In this document: in pieces, positions 63,851 to 64,000 of the stretch
How positions within the stretch are numbered: position 1 is the stretch's first letter
Layout: each line of letters opens with the position of its first letter
NCBI RefSeq assembly: GCF_963678635.1
Contig: NC_087063.1
Span: 51,721,220 to 51,785,219, forward strand
Source: Symsagittifera roscoffensis
Lineage: Eukaryota > Xenacoelomorpha > Acoela > Convolutidae
Length of the DNA stretch: 64,000 nt
Direction of reading: 5' to 3'
Made by a program: the position numbers and the translations under genes
Notes under the pieces: generated by a model
What the model saw: the letters and a program-made list of their open reading frames with translations, nothing else
What the model was told of the DNA's origin: nothing
The model's database searches: none

Positions 63851-64000
63851 ACTATTTTTTCTAAGCTAAACAGTAAAGAACTTCGGTTACTCATCCTTCA
63901 CTTGAGCCCTTCCTCTTTGATGACCCAGGCTAAAACCCTTAACAATTAGTAAGTCACAAAATAGTATCTAACGATCTACTTGTGTTCTAAATAAACCTGA

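Overview
The window looks like eukaryotic, almost certainly invertebrate-animal, genomic DNA made of transposable elements and simple repeats. It contains a BEL/Pao retrotransposon (a lineage known only from animals), RTE-type LINE remains, Ty3/gypsy-like elements, short inverted-repeat elements, a long 27-bp minisatellite, AT-rich filler and two 200-base runs of N (25055-25254 and 57847-58046). I see no bacterial operon, rRNA gene, convincing host gene or spliced gene. The phylum cannot be fixed from sequence alone.

Layout. 1-4.7 kb: BEL/Pao gag and protease on the minus strand, running into the RT at the left edge, with a possible LTR/leader at its 5' side. 5.2-7.0 kb: a 52-bp tandem repeat, a candidate LTR with a tRNA-Lys-like primer-binding site, a tRNA-like sequence and a small inverted-repeat transposon with a 9-bp target duplication. 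8.5-12.1 kb: a heavily decayed copy of the large element described next. 13.3-24.3 kb: a foldback element, diverged segmental duplications, the 27-bp minisatellite (19.5-23.9 kb) and an (AT)n tract. 24.3-24.9 kb: an OTU-protease-like reading frame on the minus strand.

25.3-45.3 kb is the core of interest: a visibly GC-richer, plus-strand block that reads as one very large Ty3/gypsy-like element. It carries gag with two zinc knuckles, aspartic protease, reverse transcriptase, RNase H, an unusually long linker and integrase. Downstream comes about 12 kb of extra coding sequence: a TARG1/POA1-like macro (ADP-ribose-binding) domain, an SGNH/GDSL hydrolase with all signature residues, a second SGNH-like module in a tandem duplication, and several long reading frames (up to 744 codons) I do not recognise. 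The decayed 8.5-12.1 kb copy has pol, macro and SGNH-like pieces in the same order, so this cargo belongs to the element family and is not chance neighbourhood. A cluster of RNA hairpins at 46.43-46.55 kb may mark its 3' end.

46.7-54.4 kb (minus) and 58.4-60.5 kb (plus) hold decayed, partly tandem gag copies of another gypsy-like element; one copy keeps a zinc-knuckle remnant and a protease active site. 54.5-56.8 kb is an RTE-clade LINE interrupted by a second copy of the foldback element. 56.8-64 kb has short tandem repeats, a 300-bp palindrome and inverted copies of the tandem repeat.

The proteins of the large element would work together as a retroelement life cycle (Gag particle, protease maturation, reverse transcription, integration). 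The macro and SGNH domains suggest interaction with host ADP-ribosylation and ester-linked modifications, but that role is inference. The present copy carries many single-base frame breaks and is probably not functional as assembled.
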